7,787 nucleotides of DNA from Beijerinckiaceae bacterium (GTDB lineage: Bacteria; Pseudomonadota; Alphaproteobacteria; Rhizobiales; Beijerinckiaceae). The notes under the pieces are model-generated. The model had not been told where the DNA came from. It saw nothing but the letters and a program-made list of their open reading frames with translations, and did no database searches. Positions 1 through 5,875 of the stretch are shown here, piece by piece. Positions within the stretch are counted from its first letter, which is position 1; each line of letters starts with the position of its first letter. The stretch is taken from NCBI GenBank assembly GCA_947456315.1, contig CANGRU010000065.1:1-7787 (forward strand). The letters are read 5' to 3'. A program made the position numbers and the translations under genes.

Positions 1-1096
1 TGTAATGGACGGTCGGAATGACCGGGATCGGCTCCTTGGTCACATCGACGCCCGCGAAGATGCGCGCGCTTTCCGAAATGCCCGGCAGGCGTTCATGCAG
101 CATGGCCGGATCAAGGTGGTCGAGATGCAGGAAGATGTGGTCGTTGTTCTTGCCAACGCCGCGACCTTCGCGAATTTCAATCGTCATGGCGCGCGAAACA
201 ACGTCACGCGAAGCAAGATCCTTGGCGGATGGTGCATAGCGTTCCATGAAGCGTTCGCCATTGGCATTGGTGACATAGCCACCTTCGCCGCGCGCACCTT
301 CCGTGATCAAGCAGCCTGAGCCGTAAATGCCGGTCGGATGGAATTGCACGAATTCCATATCCTGCAGCGGCAGACCCGCACGCAGAACCATGGCATTGCC
401 GTCACCCGTGCAGGTATGGGCTGATGTCGCCGAGAAATAGGCACGGCCATAACCACCGGTGGCGAGAATAACCTGCTGGGCGCGGAAGCGATGGATCGAA
501 CCATCGTCCATCTTCATGCAGACCACACCGCGGCAACGACCTTCCTGATCCATGATCAGATCGATCGCAAAATATTCGATGAAGAACTCGGTCTTGTTGG
601 CGAGTGCCTGACCATAGAGCGTGTGCAGGATGGCGTGACCTGTACGGTCAGCTGCCGCGCAAGTGCGCAGGGCCTGGCCTTCACCGTAGTTGGTGGTCAT
701 GCCACCGAACGGACGCTGGTAGATCTTGCCTTCTTCCGTACGCGAGAAAGGCACACCCCAATGTTCGAGCTCGTAAACAGCGGCCGGTGCATTGCGGCAG
801 AGATATTCAATCGCGTCCTGATCGCCCAGCCAGTCCGACCCCTTCACGGTGTCATACATGTGCCAGCGCCAATCGTCCGGACCCATATTGCCGAGCGCCG
901 CGGAAATGCCGCCTTGCGCCGCAACCGTGTGCGAACGAGTGGGGAAGACTTTTGAAATGCAAGCGGTGCGCAGACCAGCCTGCGAGCAGCCGACAGTGGC
1001 GCGCAAACCAGCGCCGCCAGCGCCAACAACAACCACGTCGAACGTGTGGTCCGTGATCGCGTAAGCGGGACCCGCGTTGCCGTTTGATGATGCCAT
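1..1096 (-). CDS. sdhA: Succinate dehydrogenase flavoprotein subunit SdhA (C-terminus beyond left edge)
   Basis: Catalytic subunit of respiratory complex II. It oxidises succinate to fumarate at the cytoplasmic face of the inner membrane and passes electrons to the SdhB iron-sulfur clusters. The 365 visible codons (of roughly 600) start MASSNGNAG. The FAD-binding glycine motif [10 protein letters not shown] ends at residue 30. SHTVAAQGG carries the flavin-linked histidine, H56 (E. coli H45). HPTG has the substrate-site H253 (E. coli H242), SRDVV the catalytic arginine R297 (E. coli R286), and PTVHY at the window edge contains H364 (E. coli H354). Every key residue in the visible part is present. 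An in-frame ATG lies two codons upstream at 1102, but the AAAGG ribosome site on the minus strand (1106-1110) is only 3 nt from it and 9 nt from the ATG at 1096, so I chose 1096. The gene follows sdhD by 34 nt. sdhB should follow outside the window. Confidence 0.97.
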   Translation of the reverse strand, partial: MASSNGNAGPAYAITDHTFDVVVVGAGGAGLRATVGCSQAGLRTACISKVFPTRSHTVAAQGGISAALGNMGPDDWRWHMYDTVKGSDWLGDQDAIEYLCRNAPAAVYELEHWGVPFSRTEEGKIYQRPFGGMTTNYGEGQALRTCAAADRTGHAILHTLYGQALANKTEFFIEYFAIDLIMDQEGRCRGVVCMKMDDGSIHRFRAQQVILATGGYGRAYFSATSAHTCTGDGNAMVLRAGLPLQDMEFVQFHPTGIYGSGCLITEGARGEGGYVTNANGERFMERYAPSAKDLASRDVVSRAMTIEIREGRGVGKNNDHIFLHLDHLDPAMLHERLPGISESARIFAGVDVTKEPIPVIPTVHY

Positions 1097-1105
1097 TTCC
1101 ATGGA

Positions 1106-1110
1106 CCTTT
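1106..1110 (-). promoter_or_regulatory. Ribosome binding site deciding the sdhA start
   Basis: The minus strand reads AAAGG here, 9 nt before the ATG at 1096 and 3 nt before the ATG at 1102. The spacing favours the inner ATG. The choice changes the protein by only two residues. Confidence 0.55.
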
Positions 1111-1130
1111 CGAAGAAAAGCTCGAAGATG

Positions 1131-1523
1131 TCAGACAAAGCTCAGGCGCAGCACTGCGTAAACGCAGGCCAAGCCAACAGCGAACGAAAAGAAAATATTC
1201 AGTGCCAGCGAGAACGTCTTGGTGCCTTCGCTATGCACATAGTCCTCGATGATCGTCTGCATGCCGAGCATCATGTGATAAATGCTCGTCAGAATGAAGA
1301 GCAGCATGATGATGGCCACATGCGGCGCGCCGAGCGCGGCCCGCACCGTGTTGTAATCTTTGCCGACGAGCGACAAAACGATCCACACAAAGGCAATCGT
1401 CAGCGGCACGAGGGCGAACGACGTCAGGCGCATATGCCAAGCGTGATGGGTGCCGGCTTTCGCCGAGCCCAGATGACGAACCTGGCGAACCGTGGTGCGC
1501 ATGGAGTTTGGATTGTTGGACAT
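1131..1523 (-). CDS. sdhD: Succinate dehydrogenase membrane anchor subunit SdhD
   Basis: Small integral membrane subunit of complex II, 130 residues. With SdhC it anchors SdhAB, binds haem b and forms the ubiquinone site. Three hydrophobic segments are visible at about residues 33-53, 66-90 and 104-126. At the end of the second, H83 followed 12 residues later by D94-Y95 reproduces the spacing of E. coli SdhD, where H71 is a haem ligand and D82-Y83 line the quinone pocket. The N-terminal stretch with [16 protein letters not shown] is typical of alphaproteobacterial SdhD. The ATG at 1523 is preceded on the minus strand by the purine run AGGGAGAGGGAA, a strong ribosome site. The start lies 12 nt after the sdhC stop, so the two are almost certainly co-transcribed and probably translated together. 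The identification rests on motif spacing and operon position, as anchors diverge fast. Confidence 0.95.
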   Translation of the reverse strand: MSNNPNSMRTTVRQVRHLGSAKAGTHHAWHMRLTSFALVPLTIAFVWIVLSLVGKDYNTVRAALGAPHVAIIMLLFILTSIYHMMLGMQTIIEDYVHSEGTKTFSLALNIFFSFAVGLACVYAVLRLSFV

Positions 1524-1535
1524 GTTCCCTCTCCC

Positions 1536-1949
1536 TCAGCGCGCGGCGTAGGCCAGAACCCAGACGATGATCGTCAGCACAAGGCCGCCAACCAGCGTCG
1601 CCTGCGCGAGATATTCGCGCTGGGGGTGTTCCATGCCGCGGCCCGTATCCTGAATGAAGTGGCGAAGGCCACCCATCAGGTGATGGAACAGCGACCAGGT
1701 GAAGCCGAGCAGGATGATGCGCCCGAGAATGGACGACAGCAGATCCGACACGGTGGCAAAGGCCCGTGCATCGGTTGCAGCCGCAATCAGCCAGGCTACC
1801 AAAAGCAGCGTGCCTGCATACAGCGCCACACCTGTGATGCGATGCATGATCGACATCATCATCGTCAGCATAGGACGATAGATCTGCAGATGGGGAGACA
1901 AGGGCCGTCTCGCCTCGGGCGAGACAGTGCGGGATTTGGCCTCGGCCAT
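1536..1949 (-). CDS. sdhC: Succinate dehydrogenase cytochrome b556 subunit SdhC
   Basis: Large membrane anchor of complex II, 137 residues, first gene of the sdh operon. The N-terminus carries the family motif SPHLQIYR (residues 18-25). SIMHRITG (33-40) provides S33 and R37, equivalent to quinone-site S27 and R31 of E. coli SdhC. HLMGGLRH (90-97) provides H90, matching haem ligand H84. Hydrophobic segments lie at about 27-57, 68-92 and 114-134. The reading frame is open upstream to an ATG at 2132, but that extension overlaps the end of tlpA and has no family similarity. The ATG at 1949 gives the normal length and has GAGGG on the minus strand at 1957-1961, 7 nt away. No sequence feature is missing or odd. 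Confidence 0.96.
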   Translation of the reverse strand: MAEAKSRTVSPEARRPLSPHLQIYRPMLTMMMSIMHRITGVALYAGTLLLVAWLIAAATDARAFATVSDLLSSILGRIILLGFTWSLFHHLMGGLRHFIQDTGRGMEHPQREYLAQATLVGGLVLTIIVWVLAYAAR

Positions 1950-2031
1950 TGATTTGCCCTCTTTTTTAGTTGTCGAACGGTTCACTAATGGAAGAAGCGG
2001 AGCCGTGCAACGGTTGATGCGCGGCCTTCGA
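1950..2031 (-). promoter_or_regulatory. tlpA-sdhC intergenic region, probable sdh leader
   Basis: These 82 nt separate the tlpA stop from sdhC. They contain the sdhC ribosome site (GAGGG, 1957-1961) and an A6 run on the minus strand just before it. ACCGTT occurs twice, once in AACCGTTG and once in AACCGTTC. A 6-bp inverted pair, GTCGAA and TTCGAC, sits at 2027-2032 and 1972-1977, with about 50 nt between the arms. I see no convincing -35/-10 pair and no intrinsic terminator for tlpA, so read-through from tlpA is possible. Any sdh promoter must lie here or inside the 3' end of tlpA. The regulatory role is inferred from position only. Confidence 0.35.
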
Positions 2032-2733
2032 CTAAGTTCGGGGTCCGCGAAGAGCGGCAACGAGTCGCATGGCGTCAGGTGAGTCCCACGCCGCGGCCCC
2101 TGCCAGAATGCCCAATTCGCACCCCTGAGCATCGATCAAAATGGTTGTTGGTAGCCCCACAACTTTTCCGGCCCGCTTGAGGACCTGGAACACATCGGCC
2201 GTGGGATCGGCATAAAAAGTGAGAGATTTCACCCCGATCTCGGTGAGAAAGGCCTGACGACGCTCGAGGCGCGCTGTGTCGATATTCAGCGTGACCACCT
2301 CGAAATCGGACCCGCCGGCCTTGGCCTGCAAGCGATCAAAAGCCGGCATTTCCTCCCGACAGGGCACACACCATGTTGCCCAAAGATTGAGCAGGATGGC
2401 CCGCCCTCTCATCTCTGACAGCTGGTGCTTGCGGCCGTCCGGGCCCTCAAAAGTCAGGTCGAGCGCCGGACGGGGCGTCTTGGCCGGGCTGAAAGCCGCC
2501 ACCTCGCCAGTGGCGCTGGCCGCCACGGCAGCAAGGCGCTCAGCCGAGGCTGCGCAGCTTTTTCCGCCCGAGGCGGCAGTTTCCTTGCCCGGAAGGCCGC
2601 TGATCCCGTATAGGACCGCCACGGATAAGGCTATGACAGCCAAAAGCGCAAAGACCGCCGCCGGAGCCAAGCTCCGAACCCGGCTTTTGCGCGGCTCGAG
2701 GGTCTTTTCGGGGCTGTCAGGACCGGAAGTCAT
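2032..2733 (-). CDS. tlpA: Membrane-anchored periplasmic thiol:disulfide oxidoreductase TlpA
   Basis: Thioredoxin-like protein, 233 residues. It has a short basic cytoplasmic tail, one membrane anchor at about 21-45 and a periplasmic thioredoxin fold. The redox centre is WCVPC (C122, C125), preceded by LLNLWAT and followed by REEMP, as in the TlpA/ResA group. The cis-proline is P195 in GLPTTILID. Two further cysteines, C60 and C205, have the same spacing to the active site (62 and 145 residues) as the structural pair I recall from Bradyrhizobium TlpA. In that organism TlpA is a reductant in cytochrome aa3 maturation, acting on the copper-site proteins ScoI and CoxB; the same role is inferred here. 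The frame extends upstream to 2922, but only across argH. The ATG at 2733 fits the anchor topology, with a modest AAGACGG ribosome site. It lies upstream of and co-oriented with sdhCDA, and divergent from argH. Confidence 0.93.
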   Translation of the reverse strand: MTSGPDSPEKTLEPRKSRVRSLAPAAVFALLAVIALSVAVLYGISGLPGKETAASGGKSCAASAERLAAVAASATGEVAAFSPAKTPRPALDLTFEGPDGRKHQLSEMRGRAILLNLWATWCVPCREEMPAFDRLQAKAGGSDFEVVTLNIDTARLERRQAFLTEIGVKSLTFYADPTADVFQVLKRAGKVVGLPTTILIDAQGCELGILAGAAAWDSPDAMRLVAALRGPRT

Positions 2734-2775
2734 GCGGGCCGTCTTTTCTGTCAGGCGCGCCACAGGGGGCACGAG
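2734..2775. promoter_or_regulatory. 42-nt divergent tlpA/argH start region
   Basis: This gap separates the start codons of two divergent genes and holds both ribosome sites: AGGGGG at 2764-2769 for argH, and AAGACGG on the minus strand for tlpA. The space is too small for two ordinary, non-overlapping promoters. At least one promoter must overlap the opposite gene's 5' coding region. I could not recognise a -35/-10 pair or an operator. Confidence 0.4.
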
Positions 2776-4176
2776 ATGAGCAACAAAATGTGGGGCGGCC
2801 GGTTTGCCAGCGGTCCCGACGCGATCATGGAGGAAATAAACGCCTCCATCGGTTTCGACTACAAGTTTGCTTCCCAGGACATCCGCGGCTCGCTCGCCCA
2901 TGTCGCCATGCTGGCTGAGCAAGGCATCATCGAGCGCGAAGCAGCAAGCGCGATCACCAAAGGTTTAGAGCAGGTTCGCAGCGAAATCGAGGCGGGGACC
3001 TTCACCTTTTCGCGCGCCCTCGAAGACATCCATATGAATATCGAATCGCGCTTGGCTGAGATCGTGGGCCCGGATGCAGGACGCCTGCACACGGCGCGCT
3101 CGCGCAATGATCAGGTCGCGCTCGATTTCCGCCTCTGGGTGCGCGACACCATTGACACGCTCGATGAGCAGCTGCGCGAATTGCAAAAGGTGCTCGCTGA
3201 ACGTGCGCTGGATCATGCAGGCGCGGTCATGCCGGGCTTCACGCATTTGCAATCTGCCCAGCCTGTGACATTCGGCCATCATCTCATGGCCTATGTTGAA
3301 ATGCTCGGGCGTGATCGCGGTCGTCTGGCCGATGCCCGCAAGCGCCTCAACGAATGCCCCTTGGGCTCAGCCGCATTGGCGGGAACATCTTTCCCGATCA
3401 ATCGCGACATGACAGCAAAAGCCTTGGGCTTTGATCGGCCAACAGCCAATTCGCTGGATAGCGTCTCGGATCGCGACTTTGTGCTCGAAACGCTCTCTGC
3501 CGCAGCCATTTCTGCTGTTCATCTGTCGCGCTTTGCCGAAGAAATTGTTCTCTGGTCAACGCCGCAATTCGGCTTTGCCAATCTGTCGGACAAATTCACC
3601 ACCGGCTCCTCGATCATGCCGCAGAAGCGCAATCCTGATGCGGCTGAATTGGTGCGTGGCAAATCAGGTCGCGTCATTGGCGCGCTCACAGGCTTGCTCA
3701 TCGTGATGAAGGGTCTGCCGCTCGCCTATTCGAAGGACATGCAGGAAGACAAGGAGGGCACGTTTGACGCGCTGCAATCCCTGTCGCTGTGTGTGGCGGC
3801 CATGACAGGCATGGTGCGCGATCTCGTGCCTGATTTGAAAAAGATGAAATCAGCAGCCGGCAGCGGCTATGCGATTGCCACCGACCTTGCCGATTGGCTG
3901 GTGCGGGCGCTCAACATGCCGTTCCGTGATGCCCATCATGTCACCGGCCGCCTGGTTGCCATGGCGGCAGATCGCAAGATCGCGCTCGAAAAACTGTCGC
4001 TGGCCGATATGCAATCCGTCGACAAGCGCATCACCGCTGACGTCCATGAGGTGCTGGGCGTCGATAAATCGGTGAAGAGCCGCGTCAGCTATGGCGGCAC
4101 GGCTCCAGCCAATGTCCGCTCTCAGGCGCGCGCCTGGCTGAAGAAAATTGCCCGCGACGAGGTTGCAGGAAAATGA
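2776..4176 (+). CDS. argH: Argininosuccinate lyase ArgH
   Basis: Cytoplasmic homotetrameric enzyme of the fumarase/aspartase superfamily. It splits argininosuccinate into arginine and fumarate, the last step of arginine synthesis. The protein has 466 residues, the normal length. It opens [10 protein letters not shown], typical for the family. Conserved blocks in order are HTARSRNDQ (from H105), the TH pair T156-H157 in the block [10 protein letters not shown], and the superfamily signature [12 protein letters not shown] (277-288), which holds the mobile-loop catalytic serine (S278/S279) and K284. Many proteins have KKN where this one has KRN, a tolerated variant. The start is supported by AGGGGG 7 nt upstream. 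It is divergent from tlpA. It is followed by a stem-loop and then by the lipoprotein-lysA pair on the same strand. The fumarate it releases is also the product of the nearby succinate dehydrogenase, but I read that as coincidence. Confidence 0.98.
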   Translation: MSNKMWGGRFASGPDAIMEEINASIGFDYKFASQDIRGSLAHVAMLAEQGIIEREAASAITKGLEQVRSEIEAGTFTFSRALEDIHMNIESRLAEIVGPDAGRLHTARSRNDQVALDFRLWVRDTIDTLDEQLRELQKVLAERALDHAGAVMPGFTHLQSAQPVTFGHHLMAYVEMLGRDRGRLADARKRLNECPLGSAALAGTSFPINRDMTAKALGFDRPTANSLDSVSDRDFVLETLSAAAISAVHLSRFAEEIVLWSTPQFGFANLSDKFTTGSSIMPQKRNPDAAELVRGKSGRVIGALTGLLIVMKGLPLAYSKDMQEDKEGTFDALQSLSLCVAAMTGMVRDLVPDLKKMKSAAGSGYAIATDLADWLVRALNMPFRDAHHVTGRLVAMAADRKIALEKLSLADMQSVDKRITADVHEVLGVDKSVKSRVSYGGTAPANVRSQARAWLKKIARDEVAGK

Positions 4177-4190
4177 CTTTGGCTTTTATG

Positions 4191-4214
4191 GCTGGCGAGT
4201 TCCCCCTCGCCAGC
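4191..4214 (+). terminator. Candidate stem-loop after argH
   Basis: GCTGGCGAG (4191-4199) and CTCGCCAGC (4206-4214) form a perfect 9-bp GC-rich hairpin with a 6-nt loop, TTCCCC, 14 nt after the argH stop. Only two T residues follow, so it is not a classic intrinsic terminator. It may be a weak terminator, or an RNA-stabilising end that lets some transcripts continue into the lipoprotein and lysA. Confidence 0.45.
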
Positions 4215-4246
4215 TTGAACCGATGCGCTATAGTGGCCCCGATACG

Positions 4247-4251
4247 AGGAG
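4247..4251 (+). promoter_or_regulatory. Ribosome binding site deciding the GTG start of the lipoprotein
   Basis: AGGAG lies 9 nt upstream of the GTG at 4261. There is no in-frame ATG before the signal peptide, so this site fixes the non-ATG start. Confidence 0.6.
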
Positions 4252-4260
4252 CTTGAAACC

Positions 4261-4500
4261 GTGATCTGCGCCACAAAGTCTAACAAAATCAAAGCTATCG
4301 GCTTGGTCGTTCTGGCTGGCTTGGCGCTCGCAGGTTGCGGCCGACGCGGCGATCTCGAAGCCCCGCAGGGTTCGACACCGCCAGCGGCCGGCGATGTGGC
4401 ACGCGAAACGGGCTCTGGCAGCCCCGTTGATGGAACAACCATCCGGCGCATGAAAGTTGTGCCGCCGCGCGATCCTTTCATTCTCGATAAAATTCTCTAA
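4261..4500 (+). CDS. lptM: Small LptM-type (YifL-like) outer membrane lipoprotein
   Basis: 79 residues starting at GTG. A lysine-containing head (K6-K11) and a hydrophobic core (residues 12-24) lead into the lipobox L23-A24-G25-C26. Signal peptidase II should therefore cleave before C26, leaving a lipidated peptide of 54 residues. The sequence after the cysteine, CGRRGDLEAP, follows the LptM pattern of a CG-x-x-G start leading to a Pro. In E. coli LptM binds LptD and helps assemble the LPS translocon. The mature part is Gly/Pro/Ser-rich and presumably unstructured, and ends with DPFILDKIL, similar to the FxLDxLL ending I recall from rhizobial homologues next to lysA. It lies immediately upstream of lysA, its stop codon overlapping the lysA ribosome site, as yifL-type genes often precede lysA or dapF. 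The lipoprotein call is strong; the LptM function is inferred from family pattern and position. Confidence 0.85.
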   Translation: MICATKSNKIKAIGLVVLAGLALAGCGRRGDLEAPQGSTPPAAGDVARETGSGSPVDGTTIRRMKVVPPRDPFILDKIL

Positions 4501-4507
4501 GGGGCCC

Positions 4508-5779
4508 ATGCGCCATTTTGAATATCGCAACGGCGTGCTGCATGCCGAAAATGTTGATCTGCGCGCCATTGCGAAAGAGGTCGGCACACCCTTCTATTGC
4601 TATTCGCGCGCCACGCTGACGCGTCATTATCAGGTCTTTGCCAAAGCTTTTGACGGGCTCGACGCCATGGTCTGCTTTGCCATGAAGGCCAATTCCAACC
4701 AGGCTGTCCTGAAAACCTTTGCAGCACTTGGCGCAGGTATGGATGTGGTCTCGGAAGGCGAATTGCGCCGCGCCATGGCAGCGGGTGTGCCTGGTGAGCG
4801 GATCACCTTCTCGGGCGTTGGCAAAACACATCGCGAGATTGAACTCGCTCTTGATGCCAACATCTTCTGCTTCAATGTCGAATCTGAACCAGAACTCGAA
4901 GCGATTTCTGCAATTGCTGCCGCGCGCGGCACGCGCGCGCATGTGTCTTTGCGCGTCAACCCCGATGTCGATGCCAAGACCCATGCCAAAATCTCGACCG
5001 GAAAATCCGAAAACAAATTCGGCATTCCGATTTCACGTGCGCGTGCTGTTTATGCCCATGCTGCAACACTTTCCGGCATTCAGGTCAGTGGCGTAGATAT
5101 GCATATCGGCTCGCAGATCACCGACCTGCAGCCCTTTGATGACGCTTTCGCTCTGCTGGCTGATTTCGTGCAGCAATTGCGCGCCGATGGTCACACCATC
5201 GATCACGTCGATCTGGGTGGCGGGCTTGGTATTCCCTATCGCGAGACAGATGATCCCTCGCACTATCACCCTGATCGCTATGCCGACATCGTGCGCCGCC
5301 ATGCAGGCAAGCTTGGTTGCAAGCTGGTGTTCGAACCGGGCCGCCTGCTCGTCGGCAATGCCGGTATTCTTGTGTCGCAAGTGATTTACGTGAAGCATGG
5401 CGAGGGCAAGCAATTCGTCATCGTCGATGCGGCGATGAATGATCTCATCCGCCCGACACTTTACGAAGCCCATCATGACGTCCTGCCTGTGCTTGAAACA
5501 AAGCCGGACGCGCCCAAAATCAAAGCCGATATTGTTGGCCCTGTCTGCGAGACGGGCGATTATCTGGCTCAAGCGCGCGACATGGTGGAGCCGCGCGCCG
5601 GTGACCTGATCGCCGTCATGTCGGCAGGCGCTTATGGCGCTGTGCAGGCCGGAACTTACAATTCGCGCCTGCTCGTGCCTGAAGTGCTGGTTGATGGTGA
5701 CCGTTATGCCGTCATCCGTCCGCGCGGCAGCTTTGACGACTTGATCGGGCTGGATCGCGTGCCCGACTGGGTCGGCTAA
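4508..5779 (+). CDS. lysA: Diaminopimelate decarboxylase LysA
   Basis: PLP enzyme of the fold-III (alanine racemase/ornithine decarboxylase) group. It decarboxylates meso-diaminopimelate to L-lysine, the final step of lysine synthesis, in the cytoplasm. The protein has 423 residues, close to the family norm. Residues in order are the PLP-binding lysine K60 in FAMKANSN, H199 in HIGSQ, the phosphate-binding glycine loop DLGGGLG (235-241), EPGR (276-279), catalytic C347 in CETGD contributed across the dimer, and Y376 in SAGAYG near the cofactor. The frame is open back to 4457, but that extension runs inside the lipoprotein gene. The ATG at 4508 gives the canonical MRHFEYRNGVLHAE start with the ribosome site AAGGGG, which begins within the lipoprotein stop codon TAA. 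The two genes are 7 nt apart, suggesting coupled translation. No regulator binding site is evident. Confidence 0.98.
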   Translation: MRHFEYRNGVLHAENVDLRAIAKEVGTPFYCYSRATLTRHYQVFAKAFDGLDAMVCFAMKANSNQAVLKTFAALGAGMDVVSEGELRRAMAAGVPGERITFSGVGKTHREIELALDANIFCFNVESEPELEAISAIAAARGTRAHVSLRVNPDVDAKTHAKISTGKSENKFGIPISRARAVYAHAATLSGIQVSGVDMHIGSQITDLQPFDDAFALLADFVQQLRADGHTIDHVDLGGGLGIPYRETDDPSHYHPDRYADIVRRHAGKLGCKLVFEPGRLLVGNAGILVSQVIYVKHGEGKQFVIVDAAMNDLIRPTLYEAHHDVLPVLETKPDAPKIKADIVGPVCETGDYLAQARDMVEPRAGDLIAVMSAGAYGAVQAGTYNSRLLVPEVLVDGDRYAVIRPRGSFDDLIGLDRVPDWVG

Positions 5780-5825
5780 AAATCCATCCCTTCCCCTTGG
5801 TAAGTTGATCGCTTGCGCAGTGGAA

Positions 5826-5840
5826 ACGCCGCGCAGGCGT
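5826..5840 (+). terminator. Weak hairpin in the lysA / DUF4175 spacer
   Basis: ACGCC and GGCGT form a perfect 5-bp stem around a 5-nt loop, followed a few bases later by a T-rich stretch (5847-5854, CTTTCTTTT context). An alternative 7-bp pairing of 5812-5818 with 5831-5837 is also possible. The 96-nt spacer holds nothing else besides the next ribosome site. The hairpin is too short to be a confident terminator; read-through from lysA is plausible. Confidence 0.22.
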
Positions 5841-5862
5841 GCTAGCTTTCTTTTCAAGCGAC

Positions 5863-5868
5863 AGGGAG
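5863..5868 (+). promoter_or_regulatory. Ribosome binding site deciding the TTG start of the DUF4175 gene
   Basis: AGGGAG lies 7 nt upstream of the TTG at 5876. An in-frame stop, TAG, lies at 5843-5845, and no ATG or GTG occurs in frame between that stop and the TTG. This makes the TTG the best-supported start. Confidence 0.65.
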
Positions 5869-5875
5869 TACGGGT

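Noticed and set aside
1077..1952. Long plus-strand open frame (291 codons) antisense to sdhD and sdhC
   Set aside because: It crosses two well-identified genes and their spacers, has a His/Gln/Arg-rich composition without any family motif, and fits a GC-driven shadow of the minus-strand genes.
1950..2132. Upstream extension of sdhC to an ATG at 2132
   Set aside because: It would add 61 residues without family similarity, overlap the end of tlpA, and ignore the good ribosome site before the ATG at 1949.
2734..2922. Upstream extension of tlpA to an ATG at 2922
   Set aside because: It runs antisense through the first 49 codons of argH and would place an unrelated polar segment before the membrane anchor.
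4215..4246. Possible promoter (TTGAAC, TATAGT or GATACG) before the lipoprotein gene
   Set aside because: TTGAAC to TATAGT is only 8 nt and TTGAAC to GATACG is 20 nt, so neither pairing has acceptable spacing.
4457..4507. Upstream lysA start at 4457
   Set aside because: The extra 17 residues lie inside the lipoprotein gene; the ATG at 4508 gives the normal LysA N-terminus and has its own ribosome site.
5033..5857. Minus-strand open frame (274 codons) antisense to lysA
   Set aside because: lysA is fully intact on the other strand with all catalytic residues; the antisense product shows no recognisable domain and no clear ribosome site.
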